A stretch of DNA of 64,000 nucleotides, taken from CAVUFH01 sp963740835. Lineage in GTDB: Bacteria > Actinomycetota > Acidimicrobiia > IMCC26256 > PALSA-610. Below are positions 38,344 through 46,478 of this stretch, piece after piece (within the stretch, counting starts at the first letter, position 1; each line of letters starts with the position of its first letter). The stretch spans positions 42,621 to 106,620 of the forward strand of contig CAVUFH010000006.1 of assembly GCA_963740835.1 (NCBI GenBank). The letters run 5' to 3'. The notes beneath the pieces are model-generated. The model was not told the origin of the DNA, ran no database searches, and saw only the letters and a program-made list of their open reading frames with translations. The translations under genes were made by a program, and so were the position numbers.

Positions 38344-39144
38344 TCAGTCGATCACGATTCCGTCGAGGTCGACGAGCGGCGGTGGGTACTGCGGGTCCAT
38401 CTCCTCGAGCGCGGCGACCATCAGTGTCGCGACCGCCAGGCTGCTGACCCATTTTTGATCGGCGGGCACGACGTACCACGGTGCCCAACTCGTCGATGTG
38501 CGCGTGATCGCGTCTTCGTAGCGGCGTTGGTAGTCGTCCCACCGCGACCGGTTGTCGAGGTCGTCGAGCCGGAACTTCCAGCGTTTGTCCGGGTTCTCGA
38601 GCCGGGCTTCCAGACGCCGGCCCTGCTCCGCCGCCGACAGGTGCAGGAAGACCTTCACGAGCGTGTAGCCCTCGTCGTGCAGCATGCGCTCGAAGCCGCG
38701 GACGTGGCGGCACCGGCGCCGGCGTTGGGATCCCGAGATCAGGCCGAGCACCGATGCCGTGACGATGTCCTCGTAGTGCGACCGGTTGAACGCGCCGATC
38801 TCCCCGCGAGCCGGCAGCTGGCTGTGAACCCGCCAGAGGTAGTCGTGGGCGAGCTCGGTCGTGGTCGGTGCTTTGAACGACACGACGTGGCACCCGGACG
38901 GGTTCAAGCCGGTGAACACACGCCGAATGGTGCCGTCCTTGCCGCTCGTGTCGAGACCCTGCAGTACGAGCAGGATGCTGCGCTGCTGCTCCGCGTAGAG
39001 GCGGATCTGCAGCTCGCCCAGCCGGGCCACGAGCTGCACGAGCCGCGCCTGCGCGTCGGCCTTGTCGAGGCCGAGGCGGTCGGCGGGGTCGCGAGCCGCC
39101 AGGTCGGCGGGATGTCCGGGCTTCACCACCAGCGCTTTGCGCAT
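38344..39144 (-). CDS. ppk2: Polyphosphate kinase 2 (PPK2)
   Basis: A 266-residue PPK2-family protein, P-loop kinases that transfer phosphate between polyphosphate and nucleotides. LLVLQGLDTSGKDGTIRR has the Walker A, VVSFKAPTTTELAHDYLW and RGEIGAFNRSHYEDIVTA the lid and catalytic aspartate region, and SRWDDYQRRYEDAI and WYVVPADQKW the C-terminal family block. Class I, II or III (which nucleotide is used) cannot be fixed without alignment. The ATG at 39144 gives the normal MRKALVVKPG N-terminus. It diverges from the next gene by 68 bases. Confidence 0.9.
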   Translation of the reverse strand: MRKALVVKPGHPADLAARDPADRLGLDKADAQARLVQLVARLGELQIRLYAEQQRSILLVLQGLDTSGKDGTIRRVFTGLNPSGCHVVSFKAPTTTELAHDYLWRVHSQLPARGEIGAFNRSHYEDIVTASVLGLISGSQRRRRCRHVRGFERMLHDEGYTLVKVFLHLSAAEQGRRLEARLENPDKRWKFRLDDLDNRSRWDDYQRRYEDAITRTSTSWAPWYVVPADQKWVSSLAVATLMVAALEEMDPQYPPPLVDLDGIVID

Positions 39145-39212
39145 CGGGTGACGGTACCGCCACCCCGGACGCGTCCCGGCGTCTCGGAGACGCTCAGAGG
39201 TACGTTGCGCCG

Positions 39213-40118
39213 ATGCCCATAGACGACTCCTTGCTGCGGACTCGCGCTCGCACCCTGGCCTCGCGCCTCGAGCCTCTCGTGGGTCAGGTGTACTTCTCGC
39301 CCGAGGCACACGCCGGGTACGTCGACCTCGGGTTCGGGCCCAGTCCCGGTGAGTTCGGTGGCGTCGCGATGCCCGACGGCCCCGCGTACTTCACGAGCCG
39401 GGGCTCCCTGCTCGGCCAGGTGGAGCCCGAAGTGGTGGCGGCCGCGTTCGGTGTCTTCAAACCGGCAGTCGTCGTGGACGGCGTCCGCCGCGGGTGGTCG
39501 CTCACCGACGCCACGACGATCTTCGCGACCCGGCGCGCGGGTGCTGTCGCACAGCTCGAACGTATCCTCGGGCCGCCCGGCGACCCGACCACGCGCGCAG
39601 CCGACCTGCTCGAACGCGCCGTCGAACTGCTCCGGCCCGAAGGGCGACCACTCTTCGCAGGTCTCCGTAGCAAGTGGGACGCGCCCCGCGATCCGTGGAC
39701 GCGCTTGTTCCACCTCGGCGACATGTTCCGTGAGTACCGCGGCGACGCGCACGTTGCCGCGTGGACGAGCGCGACGCTCGACGCGACGGAGATCGGACTC
39801 CTCACCGAGGCCTACATCGGGCTGCCGCTCCGCACGTACGTGCGCACTCGGGCATGGGACGACGCCGAGCTCGGCGCGGCGATGGACCGGCTCGTCACGC
39901 GCGGCTGGATGGCCGACGACGCGATGACCGAGCTCGGCCGTACCGAGCGCGAAGAGGTCGAGCGGGCAACCGACCGCGCGCTGCGCGGCGCGATCGAACA
40001 ACTCGGCGACGACGCCGACGAGCTCTTCGGCATCCTCGAGCCGTGGGGCACGGCGATGCGCGCCGCGGGCGGCTACATCGGTGGCCCCGTCGACCTGTGG
40101 CCGTCGGAGCGCACCTGA
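39213..40118 (+). CDS. SCO6745/SalK-type winged-helix-like protein
   Basis: A 301-residue actinobacterial protein of the type annotated SCO6745 family, named after the Streptomyces gene; some relatives are near salinosporamide regulation. The N-terminus VGQVYFSPEAHAGYVDLGFG and PAYFTSRGSLLGQVEPEVV, WDAPRDPWTRLFHLGDMF and the C-terminal EAYIGLPLRTYVRTRAWDD are characteristic. A DNA-binding helix-turn-helix near the C-terminus is reported for the group, but function is unproven. It is followed by a dodecin gene 131 bases later. Confidence 0.7.
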   Translation: MPIDDSLLRTRARTLASRLEPLVGQVYFSPEAHAGYVDLGFGPSPGEFGGVAMPDGPAYFTSRGSLLGQVEPEVVAAAFGVFKPAVVVDGVRRGWSLTDATTIFATRRAGAVAQLERILGPPGDPTTRAADLLERAVELLRPEGRPLFAGLRSKWDAPRDPWTRLFHLGDMFREYRGDAHVAAWTSATLDATEIGLLTEAYIGLPLRTYVRTRAWDDAELGAAMDRLVTRGWMADDAMTELGRTEREEVERATDRALRGAIEQLGDDADELFGILEPWGTAMRAAGGYIGGPVDLWPSERT

Positions 40119-40249
40119 ACCGTGTGTCGGAACCCGCGAGCTTCGTCCACGACTCCGACCTCAGACGCGTCGCTCCTCGGGTGACCCGGTTCCGCCGACG
40201 GCGTAGGGTCGCCGCGAAGCAACGTTCTCTCCTCGGGAGGTCGGTAGCG

Positions 40250-40456
40250 ATGAGCGTCTACAAGGTCATCGAAGTCATCGGTACGAGCACTGAGTCTTGG
40301 GAAGAGGCGGCCCGATCGGCGGTGACGACCGCACGCGGGAGCCTGCGCGACCTGCGCGTCGCCGAAGTCGTGAAGCAAGACCTCGACGTCGGCGACGATG
40401 GCTCGCTCACGTACCGAACGAAGCTCTCGGTGTCCTTCAAGTACGAAGACAACTGA
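40250..40456 (+). CDS. Dodecin, flavin-storage protein
   Basis: A 68-residue protein that forms a hollow dodecamer and binds flavin or CoA. MSVYKVIEVIGTSTESWEEA and LRVAEVVKQDLDVGDDG match the dodecin consensus, with the single helix packed on a three-stranded sheet. The ATG at 40250 has a GGGAGG about ten bases upstream. It is immediately followed by, and nearly overlaps, the FUSC-like gene. Confidence 0.92.
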   Translation: MSVYKVIEVIGTSTESWEEAARSAVTTARGSLRDLRVAEVVKQDLDVGDDGSLTYRTKLSVSFKYEDN

Positions 40457-40481
40457 GCCGGAGCCGGCAGTCGCGCTGATC

Positions 40482-41648
40482 GTGTCCCAGCGACCCGACT
40501 GGCGCGTCGGCACGCGCCTCCGCCGGCCATGGCGTCGCCTGGCGGACGCAGTTTCCTGGACCCGACCGACGTCGACCGAGATCGTCACCGTTGCGAAGTC
40601 GGGGTTGGCGGCCGGAATCGCGTGGTCGATCGCGCGGGCCGTGACGGGTGTGTCCGACCCGGTGCTCGCCGCGCTCACCGCGCTGGTGGTCGTGCAGGTC
40701 TCGGTGCGCGCGTCGGTGCGCACGGCACTGCAGCGCAGCGCGGCTGTGGTGCTGGGCGTGCTGCTCGCGCTCGCGCTCGGCGACGTGATCGGGTTGAACG
40801 GCCTGACCGTGGGCGTCCTCGTCGCGGTCTCGCTCGGCGTGGCGGAGTTGGTGCTGCGGCTCCCGGCCGCGGCCGCGAGGCAGATCCCGATCAGCTTCCT
40901 CGTCGTGCTCACGGCGCTCGCCGCGAGTCCCGCCACGCAAGGATGGAGCCGAGCGCTCGGCACCGTCATCGGTGCCGGAGTCGGCGTTGTCGTCTCACTG
41001 GTCCTGCCTGCTTCGCGACTCGTCGATGCCCGGCAGACGCTCGACCGGTTGGCGGTGAGCCTCGGCGACGTACTCGACGCGATGGCCGCGGGGTTGGAGC
41101 AGCCATGGTCGACCGACCAGACCGAGGAGTGGCGCCGGCGTGCGCGCACGGCTCGTGATCGTCTGTACCGCCAGGCGGCCGAGGCGGTCGGAAACGGTCG
41201 AGAGGCGGCGCGCTGGAACGTACGGGATCGCCGTCACATCGACACGCTCGGTCGTTACGAGGACGTGCTCCCGCGCCTCGAGCGGACCGCAATCGGCGTG
41301 TCTGTCCTCTCGAGAGGGCTCGACGACCACGCGCACCTCTCCGGCACGTCGCACGCGGCCATGCCCGAGATGGGCGCACTGCTCGTCGCTCTGGCGGAGG
41401 CCGTGCGCACGTTGATGCGAGGCGTGCTCGGGGAGCCGGGCGACGCTGACATCTCGGGCGCGCTCGATCGGGTGCGGGAGCAGCGGCACCGCTGCACGGC
41501 GGGCGTGTACCGCCGCGCCAAGTCGGTGCTCGAGCGCGACGATGCACCCGTGGACGGCCGACGCGAAAGCGAGTGGCTCGGATACGCCGCGTTGCTGGTG
41601 CAGGTGGACCGAATCGTCGTCGATCTCGGTGCGCCCCTCCCGACGTGA
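40482..41648 (+). CDS. FUSC-family membrane protein (aromatic acid exporter-like)
   Basis: A 388-residue protein with an N-terminal hydrophobic half (about residues 35-190: AAGIAWSIARAVTG, AALTALVVVQVSV, VVLGVLLALALGDVIG, FLVVLTALAAS and VGVVVSLVLPA) and a C-terminal cytoplasmic helical region. This is the layout of FUSC/ArAE-type proteins proposed to export aromatic acids. No substrate evidence. The GTG at 40482 lies 25 bases after dodecin; an upstream start at 40398 would run into dodecin and is rejected. Confidence 0.75.
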   Translation: MSQRPDWRVGTRLRRPWRRLADAVSWTRPTSTEIVTVAKSGLAAGIAWSIARAVTGVSDPVLAALTALVVVQVSVRASVRTALQRSAAVVLGVLLALALGDVIGLNGLTVGVLVAVSLGVAELVLRLPAAAARQIPISFLVVLTALAASPATQGWSRALGTVIGAGVGVVVSLVLPASRLVDARQTLDRLAVSLGDVLDAMAAGLEQPWSTDQTEEWRRRARTARDRLYRQAAEAVGNGREAARWNVRDRRHIDTLGRYEDVLPRLERTAIGVSVLSRGLDDHAHLSGTSHAAMPEMGALLVALAEAVRTLMRGVLGEPGDADISGALDRVREQRHRCTAGVYRRAKSVLERDDAPVDGRRESEWLGYAALLVQVDRIVVDLGAPLPT

Positions 41649-41807
41649 TCGGGTCACGGCGAGCGGCGCGAAGGCGCGTCTCGACGTTCGCGCGCGCGTC
41701 ACCTGCTCGATGCGGCACGTTCATGCGCTGGTTCGGTGCGCTGGGGTTAACACGCCGGAGCCAACGCGCCGGTCAGCGCGCGTGCTCGAACCGAGGAGAC
41801 GAAGAGT

Positions 41808-42308
41808 ATGAAGAGAACGACGTTCATCGCGGCCGTGGCGATCGTGGCGGTGTTGGGGATGAGCTCTACGGCATTCGCCGCATTCGGTGTGCCGTTCGGG
41901 CTCGGGTTCGACTTCGGGGTGTTCCGCGACAAGCAGCTCGCGTTGCACTCCCAGTTCGAATACGGAACCGGACGCCCGCTGGATGCGTCGTCGACGCGCC
42001 AGCTCACGCAATCCGAGGCCGCGGCCGATCCGGCCAGGCTCGTTACCCTCGCCAACGGACTTTCCGCTCCCTCCGACGCCCAACGAGCGGGTCGTCGCGG
42101 GATGGCTCAGTGTGCTCGGGAAAGCCTCTCGGCACGCAAGCGCGCGGAGTACTCGCGACTCGACACACCCGACGGTGTTCGGGAAAGCCTCTCGGCCCGC
42201 AAGCGCGCGGAGTACTCGCGACTCGACACGCCCGCCGGAAGCGCTCTGCCGTCGACATCGCTCTGCTCCAGCGTGCCGCCGACGAGGCGCTCGACGGGCG
42301 CGGTGTGA
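41808..42308 (+). CDS. Secreted protein with C-terminal 63-base repeats
   Basis: A 166-residue frame with a clear signal peptide (MKRTTFIAAVAIVAVLGMSSTAFA) and a good Shine-Dalgarno (GAGGAGACGAAG before ATG 41808). The first ~100 residues (AAFGVPFGLGFDFGVFRDKQ...) look like a genuine exported protein. From residue ~103 the sequence becomes two copies of the 21-residue unit RESLSARKRAEYSRLDTPDG, translated from the 63-base DNA repeat. The 3' 202 bases overlap a minus-strand secreted-protein frame. The original C-terminus was probably replaced by repeat spread. Function unknown. Confidence 0.6.
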   Translation: MKRTTFIAAVAIVAVLGMSSTAFAAFGVPFGLGFDFGVFRDKQLALHSQFEYGTGRPLDASSTRQLTQSEAAADPARLVTLANGLSAPSDAQRAGRRGMAQCARESLSARKRAEYSRLDTPDGVRESLSARKRAEYSRLDTPAGSALPSTSLCSSVPPTRRSTGAV

Positions 42309-42439
42309 TCGTCGTTCACGGCCGCGGCCGCGACGCCGCCTCCGACGAGGAGTGCCGCGGCAACGGCGAGCGCAAGGCTGCGTCGATGCATCTTGGCCTG
42401 GTCGGGCGCGGGACGGATCGTGGATGCGGTGGTCGCCAT
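42107..42439 (-). CDS. Secreted protein, convergent and overlapping, sharing the repeat
   Basis: A 110-residue frame with a signal peptide (RRSLALAVAAALLVGGGVAAAA at residues 19-40) and a GAGG about nine bases before ATG 42439; a second ATG at 42391 is possible. After DDHTAPVERLVGGTLEQSD it runs into two copies of GVSSREYSARLRAERLSR, the minus-strand reading of the same 63-base repeat that ends the convergent ORF. Both ends of the two genes therefore lie inside a shared element. Which of the two proteins is expressed cannot be told from sequence. Confidence 0.55.
   Translation of the reverse strand: MATTASTIRPAPDQAKMHRRSLALAVAAALLVGGGVAAAAVNDDHTAPVERLVGGTLEQSDVDGRALPAGVSSREYSARLRAERLSRTPSGVSSREYSARLRAERLSRAH
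42112..42237. repeat. 63-base tandem repeat, two copies, inside two ORFs
   Basis: Unit one starts GTGCTCGGGAAAGCCTCTCG at 42112 and unit two at 42175; 59 of 63 positions agree by eye. The period is a multiple of three, so both strands remain open. Reverse-complemented, the unit (GAGTACTCCGCGCGCTTGCG... GAGAGGCTTTCCCG) has a word order similar to the trp and icd gap repeats, suggesting a wider family of this genome. Confidence 0.85.
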
Positions 42440-42732
42440 GACAAACCTCGCAGGTAGGCGGACCTGCTGAGCGTCGGCGCGGTTCGACCGAATGACAGCG
42501 CGCCCGCGCGCTGCGGTAGTGGGTAAGGATCACTGTTGGGTCCTCCGGCAGCGCGATCACTGCATCGGACCGCTCGAGTTCGCTCGGAACGGCTCGCGCC
42601 GGGGCGTGCTGATTCATGCGACGATTAACAGCGGATCGTCGAAAATCGAACTCCGTCGAGCACGCAGCACGACGAGCGCGGCGCTCGCAGACCAGTTATT
42701 GGAAGTAGGTACGCGGCATTCCGGGTGCGAGG
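42440..42732. other. Intergenic region upstream of the hydrolase-cyclase gene
   Basis: 293 bases between two oppositely oriented genes. It contains AT-richer stretches near 42620-42660 (CGATTAACAGCGGATCG, GTCGAAAATCGAAC) and 42696-42710 (AGTTATTGGAAG) that could hold promoters for the cyclase gene; no coding frame is convincing. I see no RNA gene or attachment site. Confidence 0.5.
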
Positions 42733-44079
42733 ATGGTGGACGTGGAGGATGTCGAGGTCCACTACGCGATGAGCGGGGACGCGCGACTGGCGTACACCGT
42801 CCGCGGGCGCGGCCCGCACGAGATCGTGTTTGTCCCGGCGTGGTTGTCCAACCAGGACGTTGCGCCGACCCCGGCGTACGGCGCGTTCTGGGAGCACGTG
42901 TCGACCTTCGCGACCGTGGTGATGTACGACCCGCGAGGGTCGGGCCTGTCGGATCCGGTCGCCCTCGAAGATCTGCCCACTCTGGAGCGCTGGACCGAGG
43001 ATCTCCACACGATCGTGGAGTCGGTCGGATTCACGCAGGCCGTGCTCATCGCCGAATCGGCGGGCGGGCCGGTGGCGATGTTGTACGCGGCGACGCATCC
43101 CGAACGGACGCGTGCGCTCGTGCTGATCAATACGTACGCCGCGCTGGCATGGTCGGAGGACTATTCCGCCGGTGTGAAGGCCGGCGACTACGAGCATCTC
43201 GTCGAGCACATCGAGCGGGTATGGGGCACCGGGCGATTCCTGCAAGCGCTCGAACCCGATGTCGAGGTCGATGCGTCACGGGTGCGTCACTTGGCCCGTG
43301 TCGAGCGGCAGTCGATGGCGCCCGCCACAGTCGGCGCGATCTTCCGCCAACAGTACGCAACCGATGCGCGAGCGATTCTGCCGGTGATCAGTTCTCCGAC
43401 GTTGGTCATGCACGTCACCGCGAACGGATTCGTTCCTGTGGAGTACGGACGGTACGTCGCGGAGCACATTACGAGTGCTCGTCTCGTCGAGTTGCCGGGA
43501 CGGGATCATTCGATGCTCAACGGTGGTGACGCGCAGCAGATCATGACCGACGAGATCGAAGAGTTCGTGACCGGCACTCGCGTCGACAGCGATCACGCAC
43601 GGATACTCACGACGCTCGTGTTCACCGACGTCGTAGGTTCGACGGACCGAGTCGTCGCCATCGGCGATCGCGCGTGGCGTAATGTCCTCGATCTTCACGA
43701 CGACGCGATCCGCCGTCAGCTCGAACGGTTCGCCGGCTCGCAGCGTCGGCTCACCGGCGACGGCGTGCTCGCCACCTTCGACGGCCCGGCGCGCGCGATC
43801 CGCTGCGGATCCGCGATCCGTGACGCCGCCCGCCAGATCGGTCTCGACGTCCGCGTCGGCATACACACCGGTGAAGTGGAACGGCGCGGCACCGAGCTCG
43901 CCGGCGTGGCCATCCATCTCGCGCACCGCGTCTGCGAGACCGCCGCTCCCGGTGAAGTCTTGGTTTCGCGCACGGTCGTCGATCTCGTCGCGGGATCAGG
44001 TCTCTCCTTCGATGATCGCGGCGAACACGACCTCAAGGGCATTCCGCAACCTTGGCGGCTGTTCTCGGTCTGCACCTGA
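42733..44079 (+). CDS. Alpha/beta hydrolase fused to class III nucleotidyl cyclase domain
   Basis: A 448-residue fusion. Residues 1-~285 are an alpha/beta hydrolase with VMYDPRGSGLSDP, nucleophile elbow VLIAESAGGPVAM and GRDHSMLNGGD holding the His. Residues ~290-448 are an adenylate/guanylate cyclase domain: TTLVFTDVVGSTDRVV (metal Asp), RLTGDGVLATFDGPARAI (second metal Asp) and VRVGIHTGEVERRG, LAHRVCETAAPGEVLVS. This class III arrangement occurs in actinobacteria and is thought to make cAMP in response to a ligand of the hydrolase module. Which nucleotide is made is not settled here. ATG 42733 has a GCGAGG directly upstream. Confidence 0.87.
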   Translation: MVDVEDVEVHYAMSGDARLAYTVRGRGPHEIVFVPAWLSNQDVAPTPAYGAFWEHVSTFATVVMYDPRGSGLSDPVALEDLPTLERWTEDLHTIVESVGFTQAVLIAESAGGPVAMLYAATHPERTRALVLINTYAALAWSEDYSAGVKAGDYEHLVEHIERVWGTGRFLQALEPDVEVDASRVRHLARVERQSMAPATVGAIFRQQYATDARAILPVISSPTLVMHVTANGFVPVEYGRYVAEHITSARLVELPGRDHSMLNGGDAQQIMTDEIEEFVTGTRVDSDHARILTTLVFTDVVGSTDRVVAIGDRAWRNVLDLHDDAIRRQLERFAGSQRRLTGDGVLATFDGPARAIRCGSAIRDAARQIGLDVRVGIHTGEVERRGTELAGVAIHLAHRVCETAAPGEVLVSRTVVDLVAGSGLSFDDRGEHDLKGIPQPWRLFSVCT

Positions 44080-44324
44080 CCGCCGTCGACGCGGCAACGC
44101 GCGGCTCAACGCACGCGGTCGATCCAACAATGGTCTGGGCATACGCGCGCGAGGGGTGTGGCCCAGCCACGCGCGTTCGGATGGCCCCAGCCGCGGGACG
44201 CACGCGGCGAGGTCGGCTTCGCCTTCGGGCGCCTTGCCTTGGCCTTGTAGAGGGGACGCCGGGCGGACCGAGGAACGGGATCCCGTCGTCTGCACGGGCG
44301 CCTCGCGCATGCCCATGCGAGTTG

Positions 44325-44398
44325 TGGGCGGTAGAGGACTCGAACCTCCGACCTCGTCCGTGTGAAGGACGCGCTCTAGCCGACTGAGCTAACCGCCC
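44325..44398 (-). tRNA. tRNA-Val (CAC)
   Basis: A 74-base cloverleaf on the minus strand. Acceptor GGGCGGT pairs with ACCGCCC, the D-arm begins TAGCTCAGTCGG, the anticodon stem CGTCC/GGACG encloses TTCACAC (anticodon CAC, U33 normal) and the T-arm GGAGG-TTCGAGT-CCTCT is intact. Discriminator base A. CCA is not encoded. Confidence 0.95.
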
Positions 44399-44432
44399 CC
44401 ATAGGGTCGACGACTCTACCGCACAGCCCTCG

Positions 44433-45635
44433 TCAGGACTGACGCCAGTTCGGCGTCACGAGGAAGCGTTCGGCGACGGCGCAGTGCAAGGCGATGCCGG
44501 TGCGCATCGCCTCCTCGTCGATCGTCATGCGATTCGAGTGGCACGCGTGCGCGTCCGCGGGACGCGTCCCGGGCGGGCACACGCCGAGGAACGCGAGCGC
44601 GCCCGGGCGCTGCTCGAGCACGTAGGAGAAGTCCTCGGCGCCCATGACCGGCGCGGGCATGCGTCCGGCCTTGGCCGCGCCGAGGAGGTCGCCGGCAACG
44701 TCGAGCGCGAAGGTCGCGAAGTCACTGTCGTTGATCGTCGGCGGGTAGCCGGGCTCGACGGTCACGACCGCATGCAACTGGTGCGCAGCCGCGAGGCCGG
44801 TCGCGATCTGCTCGACGCCTTCGAGCGCACGGCTGCGCCCGCCGGGCGACACGGCCCGTATGGTGCCGCGCAGGTGCGCGGTCTCGGGGATGACGTTCGT
44901 CGTCGTTCCCGCGCGCATGTAGGTGATGGAGATGACGACCGGGTCGAACGTGTCGATGCGACGCGTCACGAAGGTCTGCAGGCTCTGGATGATCTCGGCC
45001 GCGACCGTGATCGGATCCCGCGCGAGGTACGGCGTCGACGCGTGGCCGCCCTTACCCGTCACGAGGATGTCGATGACATCGGCCGACGCCATGAGCGCGC
45101 CGCCGCGCGTCCAGACCGAACCCGTCGGGAGATTGGGTGCGACGTGCAGCGCGAACGCGGCGTCGACGGTCGGCTGGTCCAACACACCCTCGTCGATCAT
45201 GTACTGCGCGCCCGCGAAGCCTTCCTCACCGGGCTGGAACATGAAGCGGATCGTGCCCGCGAGTTGCTCGCGCTTCGCGGCGAGCACGCGGGCCGCGCCG
45301 ATGAGCATCGCGACGTGCGCGTCGTGGCCGCACGCGTGCATCGTGTTGTGGATCGTGCTCGCGTAGTCGAGGCCGGTGTCCTCGGGCATCGGCAACGCGT
45401 CCATGTCGGCCCGCAAGAGGATCGTCGGACCGGGTGCGCCACCGTGCAGATCGGCGACCACCGATGTGACCGCCGTTCCGGTGCGCACGTCGAGACCGAG
45501 ACCATCGAGCGCGTCGAGGACCAGCCGTTGCGTCTTCGGCAGCTCGAGCCCGAGCTCGGGCTCGGCATGGATGCGGCGGCGCAGGTCGACGCTGTCGGTC
45601 AACACCGTTTCGGCCTCTTCCAGGAGTTGTTGCAT
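44433..45635 (-). CDS. M20 family amidohydrolase (hippurate hydrolase-like)
   Basis: A 400-residue metallopeptidase-fold amidohydrolase. The metal-binding order is typical: LRADMDALPMPED, TMHACGHDAHVAML, FQPGEEGFAGA, then MGAEDFSYV and CHSNRMTIDEEAM near the end. Relatives (HipO, IAA-amino acid and N-acyl amino acid hydrolases) cut amide bonds of aromatic or acyl amino acids. Substrate not known. It follows the PaaX-type gene on the same strand with nine bases between, so the regulator and enzyme are probably cotranscribed. Confidence 0.88.
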   Translation of the reverse strand: MQQLLEEAETVLTDSVDLRRRIHAEPELGLELPKTQRLVLDALDGLGLDVRTGTAVTSVVADLHGGAPGPTILLRADMDALPMPEDTGLDYASTIHNTMHACGHDAHVAMLIGAARVLAAKREQLAGTIRFMFQPGEEGFAGAQYMIDEGVLDQPTVDAAFALHVAPNLPTGSVWTRGGALMASADVIDILVTGKGGHASTPYLARDPITVAAEIIQSLQTFVTRRIDTFDPVVISITYMRAGTTTNVIPETAHLRGTIRAVSPGGRSRALEGVEQIATGLAAAHQLHAVVTVEPGYPPTINDSDFATFALDVAGDLLGAAKAGRMPAPVMGAEDFSYVLEQRPGALAFLGVCPPGTRPADAHACHSNRMTIDEEAMRTGIALHCAVAERFLVTPNWRQS

Positions 45636-45644
45636 GGCGGGACA

Positions 45645-46451
45645 CTACGCCCCGGTGCGAAACCACTCTCGGACCGCGCGACCGAAGACGCGCTGATACT
45701 CCGCGTACGCGTCACGCAACGCCGGGCCCGGCCACGGCTGCGCGCACAACGCGACCGGGAGGAGCGGATCGGCGCGCACGTGCGCGAGTGCGGCTGCGCC
45801 GACCTCGAACGCGTGCGCCAGAGCATCCGCGTGGGCGCGGTCAATCGACGCGATCGCGCGTTCCAGGTGGTCGCGAAGCACCTCGGCGCGCGTGCCCCAC
45901 GCGGCCGGGTCGAACAGCTGTGCCGCGAGCGCGACGGCATCCTGTTCCGGGGTCGCGCGCCACCAGTCGCACTGCGCTTCGGCGATGTTCCATGCGGCGG
46001 CGGGACCCGACGCGCGCGGCAGGTTGTCGGGGCGGACCCAGCACCCCTCGCGGCTCTCGGCGTACCGCAGCCGGCGGAACGCGTCGCGCAGTGCCGCCCG
46101 ATCGGTTGCGTCCCGCGCCGTGGGGCGCACCGCGGCCAGCCTCCACCCGCCGTCCCAGTCGGTGAGTTCAGGCGTGAGGCTCCAGTCCTGGCTGTGCTGG
46201 CGCGCCCGCACCGCGCCGTGCAGCTCGTAAATGCCGGCCGACGCGACGAGCTCGCCACGGTCGACCATCCGGCTGAGGGCGACGCGGGCGGTGCCGTCGG
46301 CGATGCCGAACGCGCCGCACCACTGCACGAGGCGGGCGCCGGGCATCCGCGGTGGGTGCATCCCGAGCAACAGGCTCGCGATCACCGACCGCGCCGAGAG
46401 CGGCCGCTCGAGCAGCCATGATTCGGTGTTCGCATTACGTTGTGTCGCCAC
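45645..46451 (-). CDS. PaaX-family transcriptional regulator
   Basis: A regulator of the PaaX family, GntR-like repressors that respond to phenylacetyl-CoA in Escherichia coli. The winged helix is LSARSVIASLLLGMHPPRMP to GIADGTARVALSRMVDRGEL, and the rest (EGCWVRPDN, YAEYQRVFGRAVREWF) matches the dimer and effector region of PaaX relatives. Start is uncertain: GTG 46451 is preferred; ATG 46475 is only two bases from the divergent desaturase start. It is divergent from a fatty-acid desaturase and cotranscribed with an M20 amidohydrolase, either of which may be its target. Confidence 0.83.
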   Translation of the reverse strand: MATQRNANTESWLLERPLSARSVIASLLLGMHPPRMPGARLVQWCGAFGIADGTARVALSRMVDRGELVASAGIYELHGAVRARQHSQDWSLTPELTDWDGGWRLAAVRPTARDATDRAALRDAFRRLRYAESREGCWVRPDNLPRASGPAAAWNIAEAQCDWWRATPEQDAVALAAQLFDPAAWGTRAEVLRDHLERAIASIDRAHADALAHAFEVGAAALAHVRADPLLPVALCAQPWPGPALRDAYAEYQRVFGRAVREWFRTGA

Positions 46452-46478
46452 CTGTCGGCAGAGTGTAATGTGCACGCG
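46433..46478 (+). promoter_or_regulatory. Divergent paaX-desaturase control region with CATTAC/GTAATG inverted repeat
   Basis: The half sites CATTAC (46433-46438) and GTAATG (46465-46470) face each other across 26 bases between the two divergent genes. On the plus strand TAATGT (46466-46471) is a good -10 box at the right distance for a leaderless transcript beginning at the GTG of the desaturase (46478). The repeated half sites may be operators for the adjacent regulator. Confidence 0.4.
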
